This document shows positions 1 to 14,492 of a DNA stretch of 64,000 nucleotides, one piece after another (positions within the stretch are counted from its first letter, which is position 1; each line of letters begins with the position of its first letter). The stretch covers positions 10,786,586-10,850,585 of the forward strand of contig NC_019860.2 in the NCBI RefSeq assembly GCF_002234675.1. Reading direction: 5' to 3'. The notes under the pieces are model-generated. The model worked only from the letters and a program-made list of their open reading frames with translations. It had not been told where the DNA came from and ran no database searches. The DNA comes from Oryzias latipes (Eukaryota > Chordata > Actinopteri > Beloniformes > Adrianichthyidae). The translations under genes were made by a program, and so were the position numbers.

Positions 1-130
<130 letters not shown>

Positions 131-224
131 AATGTACTTTATAATTACACACAAACAAAAAACAATGAAAATGATATGCAGCCTACAGTGCTGTAAAGGA
201 TGCTTGAGTTTCACAACTAGTTCT

Positions 225-925
225 TCACTGGTCGCTGTCCTCACCCTCCTTCTCCTGGCCATCGTCCTCACCCTGCTGGCCGTCCACACGCTGCTGTCTG
301 TATGGCCACAGATTCTCGTCCACATCACAGCGTATATTCTCCCTTGTGATGCAACGAGAGTAGAAACGGCGTGCATGTTGTAACCATCCCCTACACTGAT
401 CTCAAGTAATATCCTCACACACAGCATCCATTGCATGGAGCAGGGACTTCTGATCTTGAGCCTTATGCTCATACACTCTCCACCTCCAAGCGGAGAAAAA
501 CTCCTCAATAGGATTGAGGAAAGGAGAGTAAGGTGGAAGGAACACTATGACCATCGTTGGATGAGTAGTGAACCAGGCCCTGTGAGCGGGCCACGGTGGA
601 AATTCACATTGTCCCGTACAATAACATATAGTGGTGGGTGAGGCCCTAAGAGATCTCTCTCATTTTCAGGGATCAAATCAAAATGAAGGCGGTCCAAGAA
701 GATGAGGAGCTTCTGTGTATTGTATGGGCCAAGACTGGGGATGTGGTTGGCCACACCATTCTCAGATATGCCAGCACACATAGTTATATTGCCCCCTCGC
801 TGGCCTGGGACATCCACCGTGGCCCAGTGGGCAATAATATTAAGGCCAGCTTCATCCACAGCTTCATCCACAAACACGAGGATTTGAGGAGTCTCATTTC
901 CTTCCAATGCCATTATTCTCTACAA
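225..925 (-). pseudogene. IS630/DDE_3-type transposase relic, broken
   Basis: Read on the minus strand, this stretch encodes the catalytic half of a teleost IS630/Tc1-like (DDE_3) transposase. I recognise VPGQRGGNITMCA, then GPYNTQKLLIFLDRLH, then the family signature LPPYSPFLNPIEEFFSAWRW near 490-550, and a C-terminal block WLQHARRFYSRC ending in an acidic tail with a stop at 225. The copy is dead. The signature block is in a different frame from the upstream part, with a one-base shift near 580. An in-frame TGA lies near 403. Around the first catalytic aspartate, VDEA is duplicated (a 12-bp repeat) and about ten residues usual in the family are missing. The N-terminal DNA-binding region is not visible upstream of about 925. 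It abuts the ATCT array. The family call is confident; terminal repeats were not identified. Confidence 0.85.
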
Positions 926-1029
926 TGGCGTAAAAAAAGAAAACATCAAATCAGTCATACAGAAGAGTCATATTGTGCATGTGATGACTTACACAATGAA
1001 ATGATGCTGACTCATTTTGGAGCGAACAA

Positions 1030-1385
1030 CCATTAGACTGAGAATCAACAGTTTGGATCAACAAGATCTATTCACTTGGAAATTGTGCTAAATGAAGACT
1101 ACCTGTACTTAATTATTTTGCAAAGATGTACTGAGACATTGAGACATATACTAAGACATTTGCAATTTGATGAAATTAATGAGAAATTCCATTCTGTTGT
1201 GAACAATTGCCAAGTAGTTTGGAGGTTTGTCCATGTTGTTTTGAGAATGTAATTTCTGTTTCAAGAAATGAGCCAAACCATTGGAGAAAAACTGTAGAGC
1301 ACAAGCAGCGGCCAATCAGAATTGAGTATTTACCCAGACCATGGTATAAAAAGTGATAATCCACAGTGATAATGCACGCTCTAAA
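1030..1385. other. Gene-free spacer
   Basis: AT-rich sequence between the transposase relic and the LINE tail. I see no open frame with recognisable content and no clear repeat ends. Confidence 0.5.
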
Positions 1386-2388
1386 AAAGAAGTTAGATTA
1401 GATTTGTTTATTAATCCCACGAATGGGAAATTTCCTTGTCACAGTAGCATGGAGTTTGGCACAAGTATGTACAGACAGTAATGACAAGTTAGACAGACAC
1501 ACATTTGAAAGAATACATACAAAAGTAAGAGTGTTCTGATAAATAAACAGGGAAAGAGATGTGCAGGTATATAGAGGTCATCTGTATATACAGTTTTGTA
1601 CAGTGAATAAAAAACAAAAACTATGAAACTATTTACTTAGGCTGGTGTTGAACAGCCTGATGGCAGCTGGGATGAAGGACCTGCGGTAGCGTTCCTTTTT
1701 GCATCGTGGGTGCAGCAGTCTGCCACTGAAGGAGCTGCTGAGGTCTGAAACAGACTGATACAGTGGGTGAGAAGGGTTGTCCATGATTGATGTCAGCTTG
1801 GCTAACATCCTCTTCTCACCCACCTCCTCGATGGAGTCCAGGGAGCAGTCCAGGACAGAGCCGGCCCGTCTTACCAGCTTGTTCAGTCTCTTCCTGTCTC
1901 TCTCCGAGCTTCTGCTGCTCCAGCAGACCACTGCATAAAGGATGGCTGAAGCCACCACAGAGTCATAAAAAGTTCGTAGCAGTGTCCTGCACACCCCAAA
2001 GGACCTCAGTCGTCTGAGCAGGTGGAGATGACTTTGGCCCTTCTTGTACAGGGCATTTGTGTTGTGTGTCCAGTCCAGTTTATTGTTTAGGTGAACACCC
2101 AGGTATTTATAGTCCTCCACGACCTCGATGTCCAAGCCCTGGATGTTCACCGGTGCAGTCAGATGTGGTTTCCTGCTGAAGTCGATCACCACCTCCTTCG
2201 TCTTGCTGCCGTTGATGTGCAGGTGGTTCAGAGCACACCAGTCCACAAAGTTGGTGATGACCTCCAGGTACTCCAGATCGCTTCCCTGAGATATCCGCCC
2301 GACAATGGCTGTATCATCAGAGAACTTCTGGAGGTGGCAGCTGTCAGTGTTGTGTGTGAAGTCCGATGTATATAGGGTGAAGAGGAAA
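1386..2388 (-). mobile_element. 5'-truncated L2/Rex1-type LINE
   Basis: A minus-strand non-LTR retrotransposon copy of about 1 kb. Its 3' tail on the minus strand carries the fish LINE ending ATTTCCCATTCGTGGGATTA followed by AATAAA-like sequence and two TCTAA units, at 1,386-1,440. The 5' end stops abruptly near 2,388 within the reverse transcriptase domain, the usual outcome of incomplete target-primed reverse transcription. The coding remnant is listed separately. Assignment to the L2/Rex1/CR1 group rests on remembered protein and tail patterns. Confidence 0.85.
1629..2385 (-). pseudogene. LINE reverse transcriptase C-terminal remnant
   Basis: About 250 codons are open on the minus strand up to a stop at 1,629. 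The fragment begins with LFTLYTSDF and contains QKFSDDTAIVG, where FSDD is the reverse-transcriptase active-site box (usually YADD or FADD). Downstream come SKTKEVVIDF, YKYLGVHLNNKLDW and the conserved end SFIPAAIRLFN. These blocks define the thumb and C-terminus of L2/Rex1-type fish LINEs. The endonuclease and the N-terminal RT motifs are missing through 5' truncation, so it cannot be an autonomous element. The methionine at 2,246 is internal, not a start. The frame is intact, which suggests a fairly young insertion. Confidence 0.85.
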
Positions 2389-2429
2389 GTTCACATAGCC
2401 CAAATGTTCTATATCACTGCGTTGGCTTC

Positions 2430-3290
2430 TTTAAAATAAACTTTAGCTTCATTATCTGGACAAAAACAAGCAGTAAGAGGTGAACTTTCTCTCTGAATCG
2501 ATGCTTTATTTAACCAATGCTGACGATCAGTACATCGCTTTCCTTTGCGGTTGTCACAAGAACAAGCAGATGGCTGGATCCAAATGCAGCAGGGTTAGTA
2601 GCCCAGCTAATAGTCCACAAAGCTAAATCGGGGTTAGGCAGGCAGGGGTCAATAATGAGCATGGGAGCTTCAGAGAAGAGATAGGGGTAGTCAGAATCCA
2701 GGTGGCAGGCAAACGGAGTCGGAGACAAAACAGGATCAGAAAATCAGAAGATCAGCTCCAGAAATAACGCTCAGTAAGGCAGACGGAGTGGCACAAACAA
2801 TACATTGCACTGAGTGAAGCTCAGTACAGTGCATAAGTGTACTATGAGGGATTGCAAAGTAAAGTCAGGTGTGTGTAAAGCCAGAAACTGTGCGCTGGGG
2901 TTGCTGGGAGATGTAGTGTGTTTAGTACTGGTTTCTGCCGATGACAAGACGGGGAGACAGGACTCTGACTTCTGAGTTGAGGTTGGTGCCGGCTCAGTGG
3001 TTGTCATGTTACCGTGGGAACGTGCTGCACCATGCATGAAATAGTCCACTTTTTGTGAAAAAGGCGATCTAAACCGAAGAAATAACAAGAATAAAGTACT
3101 AAACACTGATGGAATATGTATTTCTTTTTTAAGTGACCATGGTATAACCGGGTCAATGGCCGTCGAAGTGTGCATTTTTAGAAATTAACGCACTTCATGT
3201 CAGACGGTTCGGGCTTCCACAGCGTGCATTCATTTCTGATAATGCACACTTCAAAAGCCATTATCCCTTACATAACATAAAACACATGGA
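2430..3290 (+). repeat. Repeat family D copy, split
   Basis: The left part (about 2,430-2,510, with GAGGTGAACTTTCTCTCTGA) and the right part (about 3,215-3,275, with ATTTCTGATAATG and ATTATCCCTTAC) both match a contiguous copy at 37,190-37,570. The roughly 700 bp between them is extra here, so the copy is probably interrupted by other sequence. A reversed partial copy lies at 31,220-31,330. I cannot name the family. Confidence 0.5.
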
Positions 3291-3720
3291 AAAACAGGAA
3301 CATATCAGGACAACTGTCAACATCAGCAAGAAAACTAGAAGAAAGGAGGATCCACTAGCCCTCATTAGCGCCTTCCACAAATCAAACCCCTCCCCGGAAG
3401 AATGTATATTTGAACAAATGTATGAAGTTTTCCAGTCTTTGCATTTCAAAACTGGAAAATTCCTGCTTAATTCATGCTTTCCGTATAGGAAATGTTCAGG
3501 CCCAGAAAGAGTCTCACTTCTGGCTTTTTCTTTACTAATTTACTAGTTTCTCTTTGGAGCATGCCGTCAGCTGCTCACACCTGTTAGCATACCTTCTGTT
3601 GTCATGGATACCCAGACTAATCTGTATTTCAATGTATAATTCAATATGAAAAAAATGAACCAACTAAATGAAGGAAATGGGCTGCATAAAATAAGAGCGA
3701 TCAACCTCTGATTGGAAAAT
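3291..3720. other. Gene-free spacer
   Basis: No recognisable coding sequence or repeat boundary. Short open frames here look random. Confidence 0.4.
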
Positions 3721-3744
3721 CGCAGGGTACCTGCTTATGTGTCA

Positions 3745-3893
3745 AAGTGACCTCAGGCAAGACATTGGCGCCAGTGTAAGGCAACAGTTATTAGTGTGTA
3801 AATGTATGTGTGTGAAGGCACTGTGAATAAAGTGCTGTGGTTCTTCAAGAAAGGTAGAAAAGCGCTGTGTAAGTGTACGTCATTTATTCTCAA
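3745..3893 (+). repeat. Decayed tRNA-derived SINE, 3' part
   Basis: The segment GGCGCCAGTGTAAGGCAACA, then a TGTGTG stretch, then AAAAGCGCTGTGTAAGTGTA aligns by eye with the 3' half of the better preserved SINE copies at 32,116 and 42,151. The promoter-bearing head is not recognisable. Confidence 0.6.
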
Positions 3894-4390
3894 AGGCAAG
3901 ATGTGAATTATTTAGTTAAAAAAAACACAATCAACATGAAATTTAGCATAAATATAGAAACTGGGATACTTGGAATTTTGAACACGGACCACATTTAACA
4001 TCATATCAGGTTCATATTCTTTCAGGTTTTGGTATGAGCAAAACCTCCTATTGATTTGCTTTTAAAACAATTAATTTGTGATTTTTAACAGCTTTTTGTC
4101 AAAACGGAAATGTCAAAAAAGATTGTAAATCGTTTTTAAATGAAGGACAATAAAAAAAGAAATGTATGGAATTCCGTGACATCATCGTATTGCGTTTCAA
4201 CGCCTCAACGGAAGCTGAAACAAATTCAAGACATCTCACTCGATGTCAAATTCCCGAGTTTGTAGCTTTAAAACTTTAAAACGCCCTTTAGGTCTTTCCT
4301 TTTTCTTAAACTGGAAATGAATTAGTTTATTTCACTTCCACTTAGAAAAAAATTAGCTCTTACTTGGTCAAAAATACCATTATGTCTCTG
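3894..4390. other. AT-rich spacer upstream of ralb
   Basis: Low-GC sequence with no recognisable gene. CpG content rises from about 4,180 towards the putative ralb promoter. Confidence 0.4.
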
Positions 4391-4394
4391 TAAT

Positions 4395-4860
4395 TGTCGA
4401 AGAGCCACTGAGTGCCGTCGACAGTCACGTCACAGCTTCAGAGTAACTCCTCTTAGTACTTATAGACGATCTTTGCAGATCCGGGGAAAGGTGGGGCTCG
4501 CAGTCCTTTTGGCCAACTTGTAAAAGTTTGCTGTGTCGGGTTTTGTGTGACCCGGAGGATATCACGGCTCCAGGTGAGTGAGCGCACTTTACTCGGGCTA
4601 TTTTAACCTCCCTTGCTCTGCCACCGCTCTTAGTCAGGCGCATGTTTACCCAACTTCCCCAAAATACCCGCTCATAAAGGGAAACGCTATCTATCAGCGC
4701 TCAAAAAAGTAGCTAGCTGCCATCTTAGTAACTGACAATCCGACTAGCCAATAGGAAGCGTGGCGGGGAAGCGCTCGCCTTCCAGTCAGCCAATCAGAAG
4801 CATCTGTGAGTTTGAAGGCGGGGATTGGGAAGAGCAGAAGTGGCTGTTTGGTTTGTAGAA
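4395..4860 (+). promoter_or_regulatory. ralb: Putative ralb promoter and non-coding exon 1
   Basis: CpG and GC content rise here compared with both flanks. A strong donor, CCAG followed by GTGAGTGAG, lies at 4,573/4,574 and would end a 5' untranslated exon. A matching acceptor, a pyrimidine-rich run ending in CCCCAG at 5,990, lies 87 bp before the ralb start codon. Two CCAAT (NF-Y-type) boxes occur at about 4,746-4,754 and 4,787-4,797, oddly downstream of the donor. The transcription start itself is inferred, not seen. Confidence 0.5.
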
Positions 4861-5449
4861 ATATGTTTCCAGTTGTCAGCTGGTTGATTTAATGAGGAAG
4901 CTGCTGCTGGGTGTTGCCACTAACCTGCAGATCATGTACATGTTTTTATTTAACCATCCCGGATGTGTCCTGTGTGCTCTAGTCTTTCACGTCTTACAGC
5001 TAAAAGCCTCAAGTGTTTTTCCATAGCACACACATCCATGTATGTGTTCATATCAGTGTGAGGCGTGTAAGAGATTGCCATCCAAAAACAGGAGTTGAGT
5101 AAGCCTCCAAACAGCAGGAACAAATTATCTTTTATCTGCATAACTTGTTGGTGCCTGCCCTGCCTTCGTCAGCCTTTACTGTGGCGTTCAGACCATGAAA
5201 ACCCAGAGCAGAGGAGATTGATGTCTTTACAAGTCCCCCGTTGATTCTAAACATATGTACAATAGTTGTAAGTGGACAAATTGCACAAATCAAGGAGGTT
5301 AAATAAGAAAACAGCTCAATTTTTGCCTTTTTGTGTGTGTCAGTGTTACCACTCTTAAAAACTTTCAAACTCTTTCATAACTGTTATTTATTTATTTGGA
5401 GTTTTGTCTGTGAAGGACTCTGTCATAACATTGCATTTCTGAACATTTC

Positions 5450-5800
5450 CTTACTCCAATCGTGATCGATCGGAAGCAGAAGGAAAATACTGTTTGAAAA
5501 AGATCGTATTTGTGACGTGGAAAATACTGCTGGGCGGGTCACAAGCTCCCCGCTCCCCGCTCCGCTCCATTCTGATGCATCTACATGCAGACGAATGGAT
5601 GTTTTTGGTACACCGGTGACCGGCAGGGTGGGGTTGTGAGGGGCTGTAAGCTAGCAGCAGAGCATGTAAACACATGGATGATGGGTAGTGAGAGCAGGCT
5701 TCCCAGCAGTGCCACCCACAACTCAAAGGTGAATTTCTAATGGACTACTGCCGCTCTGCAGAAACTATGTCCTAGAAAACGACACAAGATCTTTGGATTT
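5450..5800 (-). repeat. Repeat family C copy
   Basis: This is the reverse complement of sequence found at 7,680-7,920, 45,600-45,850 and 61,560-61,900. Shared landmarks are CTGCAGAGCAGCAG with CCTAGGACATA, and CCATTCTGATGCATCTACA near a run of CCGCTCC. Terminal repeats were not resolved, so the class is unknown. Confidence 0.6.
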
Positions 5801-6076
5801 TGGCTAAAAACGGCACAATTATAATTAAACGACAACAGGGAATGCTTTTAAAATAGATCAGACGAAAACTTTTCCTTTGTTTGTGTTTTGGTATGTATGG
5901 CTGCCTTTTTGTTAACTTTGTTTCAGTAGATTGTAGCCAAAACTTACTTTTGTTCTCTCCTGGTCTTTCTTGATCCGGTCTCGGCCCCAGCAGCTCCTTG
6001 CGGATCTCTGGTTTCAGGATTAAAGTTGTGAGCTGTAGAAACCCCACCCCCTACCCCACCCCCACACATCAGAGCC

Positions 6077-11637
<5,561 letters not shown>

Positions 11638-12130
11638 TGGCGCCAGAGGTGCAGCAAAAGCGACAGACTGACCCGACTCTCCTCACCAACCTCAAAGGCA
11701 CGCGACGCCTCCGTCTCTGCTTCCTCTTTTCAGAATCAAAGACAGGAAGTTTCGGGGAAGAAGGGCTGCTTCCTAAATTTGTAGGAATCTACAAACTGAA
11801 CGAGCGATTTCTTCACATTAGGCGTGTCGTCACATTCCTAAAGGCCTCACTGCTAGTATCAAACACTTGCTTCACACAAGCTTCTCCCTCTAAACATCAT
11901 TTAGTATCAACATTCAAAGGGAATTTTGTTCTTTAAATCCTGTTTCTCTGCACAGCTTTCTCCTATTTATGATGTTTGGGCTTCTTGGGAGCCTTCTTTA
12001 TAATAAACACACTCATACCTGATGCTGCTTGAAATCACTCACAGGCAACAAAAGGCTCTTCTTTTTGTTTTTTGTCATTGTCTTTTTTTTTTTGTATCCC
12101 TCTTAGGGGAATAAAAACTGTCCAAAAAGA
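11638..12130 (+). terminator. ralb: ralb 3' UTR with polyadenylation signals
   Basis: AATAAA hexamers at 12,002-12,007 and 12,110-12,115 follow the ralb stop and are plausible cleavage signals. The distal end of the transcript is not determined by sequence alone. Confidence 0.6.
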
Positions 12131-12747
12131 ATGCTTTTACTTTGAAAGGACCTCCTGTTTTACATGCTTTTCTGCAGGAAATCCTAAAATGATAATAATT
12201 TGCCAAAAATGTAAAAATATGTTCTGACGAAACCAAGCAGTTTGTGATTTTCCATGTGCAATTTTTTGTCAATTGTTTGGATTAAATAATCTGTACAAAT
12301 CAAACTATGTATTATCCCTGTGTAAATTATTTCACTTTGAAATGTGTTTATTTCAGCATCAGTACATATACAAAACAATGTCAATATATTTATACTATAT
12401 ATATTTTCTGACATCAGGAAAAAAATACGTATATTTTTAGTGATTAAAACCTTTAGTAATATTTATTAAAATACTTTTGTAAGTATTAAAATGTACTTTT
12501 TTGTTTTATGTTGGCAAACTTTTCATTTGATCCCAAAATCCCTGAATTTATAAGTGAAAAGGTTTGATATTATAATTGTATTTCATTGTTTTTCTTTTAA
12601 ATTTTTAAGTGAAGTTTTCAAAAGAAAAGCAAAAGTTTAAAAGACAGTTTTTAAAAGAGAAGAAATCCTGACATTGAGCAGATTATCATATGACCAGCAG
12701 GTGGCACTACAATTCAACAAGAATCATTTGCTTATATGTGCCATTAA
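12131..12747. other. AT-rich intergenic spacer
   Basis: Strongly AT-rich, with no recognisable gene; it lies between ralb and faim. Confidence 0.4.
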
Positions 12748-12941
12748 CCCTTGTGCCATCTTAGATGACCCCACCCTTACTTTGACGTGTTCTCCCTACC
12801 ATGACAAAGGTGGAAAGATTTCATGTAATCCATGGACACCAGTGAAGATAAAAAATCATTGAAGAAGAAAGGTTCAGAGCACTGTCTAGTGGGTCTAGAT
12901 GACCCCACTCCCAATGGTAAAGTTCTTGGATAGCACAAGGG
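12748..12941 (+). mobile_element. piggyBac-type MITE with TTAA duplication
   Basis: A 194-bp element bounded by CCCTTGTGCCATC and GATAGCACAAGGG, flanked by TTAA at 12,744-12,747 and 12,942-12,945. TTAA duplication is diagnostic of piggyBac-type insertion. It is inverted relative to the copy at 11,278. Confidence 0.9.
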
Positions 12942-13329
12942 TTAAGAAAAACCTTAGAATGTGGCACAAAGATTTTTTTTTTATCCAAGAATCAAGTTGC
13001 GAACAGAAACCTTTAAAATGAGAACAGTTTTTTTAAGCCAAAAGCAAGAATCAGATGAACTCTAATTGTTTTTTATGATAGACATTTGTGAGATCAATGA
13101 AACTTTCAAACAGACTTCCTCCTGTCTGTCAAGACAAACAAGTTTGCCAATCAGCAGAGATCAAACTGATAAATCAGTGTCAATCTTCCAACCCCGTCAC
13201 AAGAAGGTCACCGCTTGAGTTACAATAAAATACAACACAAAAACAAGAAAATTCAAGGTGAACCAGAACAAAAACTGAACAAAAGCATTTTTAGTCTGTC
13301 ATTTAATATGCACAAATCCCAGTGACGTA

Positions 13330-13850
13330 CTATTAGGTACGCTTTGCAGATCATTAAATATTAATGCGGGTTTGGTGCATTCATAGACAAACATGTAGCC
13401 CATGTTCTTCACACTGGACAAGCAGGGAGGAACTTCTGTTTCCACTGTTGACTAGCGCATATCTGCCACCTACAGTTGGAAGATTCTTAGTGCAAAAGGT
13501 CAAAATGTGGCTCCAGGCTTTTTCATTCTCTGCTTTATTCCAATATATGAAAGACTTGGTGTTGTAGAAGTCCAGCCGAGCACAATCTGCTATTATTTTC
13601 CCCTCCATGATCAATTTTCAAACAGTTGGAACTTCCATGAATTAAAAGCGACGCCATCCATACGTCACTACCAAATCCGAGTCCCTTTTGTACGTAGAAC
13701 CCGGAAACTGTCTTAAAAGTGTGCACAACGACACGTGACCGCAAGAGTTTTGAAAGCAGAAGCCCCGAAATGTGTGTTTCCATAGACTTTTCATGGGAAG
13801 AAGTCGCTTGGTGTGTCAATTTAGGATGAGAGCTTCCTCTCACTTAAAAT
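13330..13850 (+). mobile_element. MITE family A copy
   Basis: Contains the family landmarks in order: TTCACACTGGACAAGCAGGG, ACTAGCGCATAT, AGTTGGAAGATTCTTAGTGC, GAAAGACTTGGTGTT and CGCCATCCATACGTCACTAC. Both ends have drifted, so boundaries are approximate. It lies about 530 bp before the faim start. Confidence 0.7.
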
Positions 13851-14375
13851 AAAATTTCCAAGTAGGGATAATAAATAGTAAATTCAGATGTGATTAACAA
13901 ATGTTACCTAACTTAAGAAATGTAGCCTTTTAATAAAAGAAAACAATGCAAAATTTTGATGGGGCATAAATGGCGTGATTTTGTTTCACTTTCATGATCA
14001 TTTGAGTCAGTTAGAAATAAAAATGATTCCTTTTTATCAATTAATTTATATGTGGCATGACACTGTTAAAATTTTCTACTTTTCATTCAAAAATCTTACA
14101 TATGTTTACTTGGATTTTGAAGTTTACCTTTAATAAATGTGAGTACTTTCAAATTAAAAGTCCCTCTGTCATATGTTGAAAGCTTGAGACAGGCTCTGCC
14201 TCCTAAAGGATGACCCTCAACCCGATCCTGATCATTACTAGCGTTTTCATGTAAGCCTCTTACAGTAATGCTCCTCTTGCTGAAGCGGCAACCACTTCGG
14301 CAGAACCAGCTGGGACCAGGGCGGGCATAAGCTTCACTTGTGACCCCCCCAAACCGATACCCTGCATAAACAGAC
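13851..14375. other. faim upstream sequence
   Basis: No clear promoter. The sequence TAAACAG at about 14,366-14,372 could be an acceptor for a leader exon just before the faim start codon. Confidence 0.35.
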
Positions 14376-14492
14376 ATGCTGGGGGGAGACGTGGTAGCTG
14401 TGTGGGATATAGCCCTAAGCGATGGAGTGTACAGGATTGAATTTGCGCATGGAACCACCACAGGGAAACGAATTATTTATGTGAACGGGAAG
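14376..14492 (+). CDS. faim: faim coding exon 1
   Basis: Residues 1-39, ending ...YVNGK in phase 0 at AAG followed by GTAAGA. Six residues precede the conserved AVWDIALSDG block. Confidence 0.93.
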
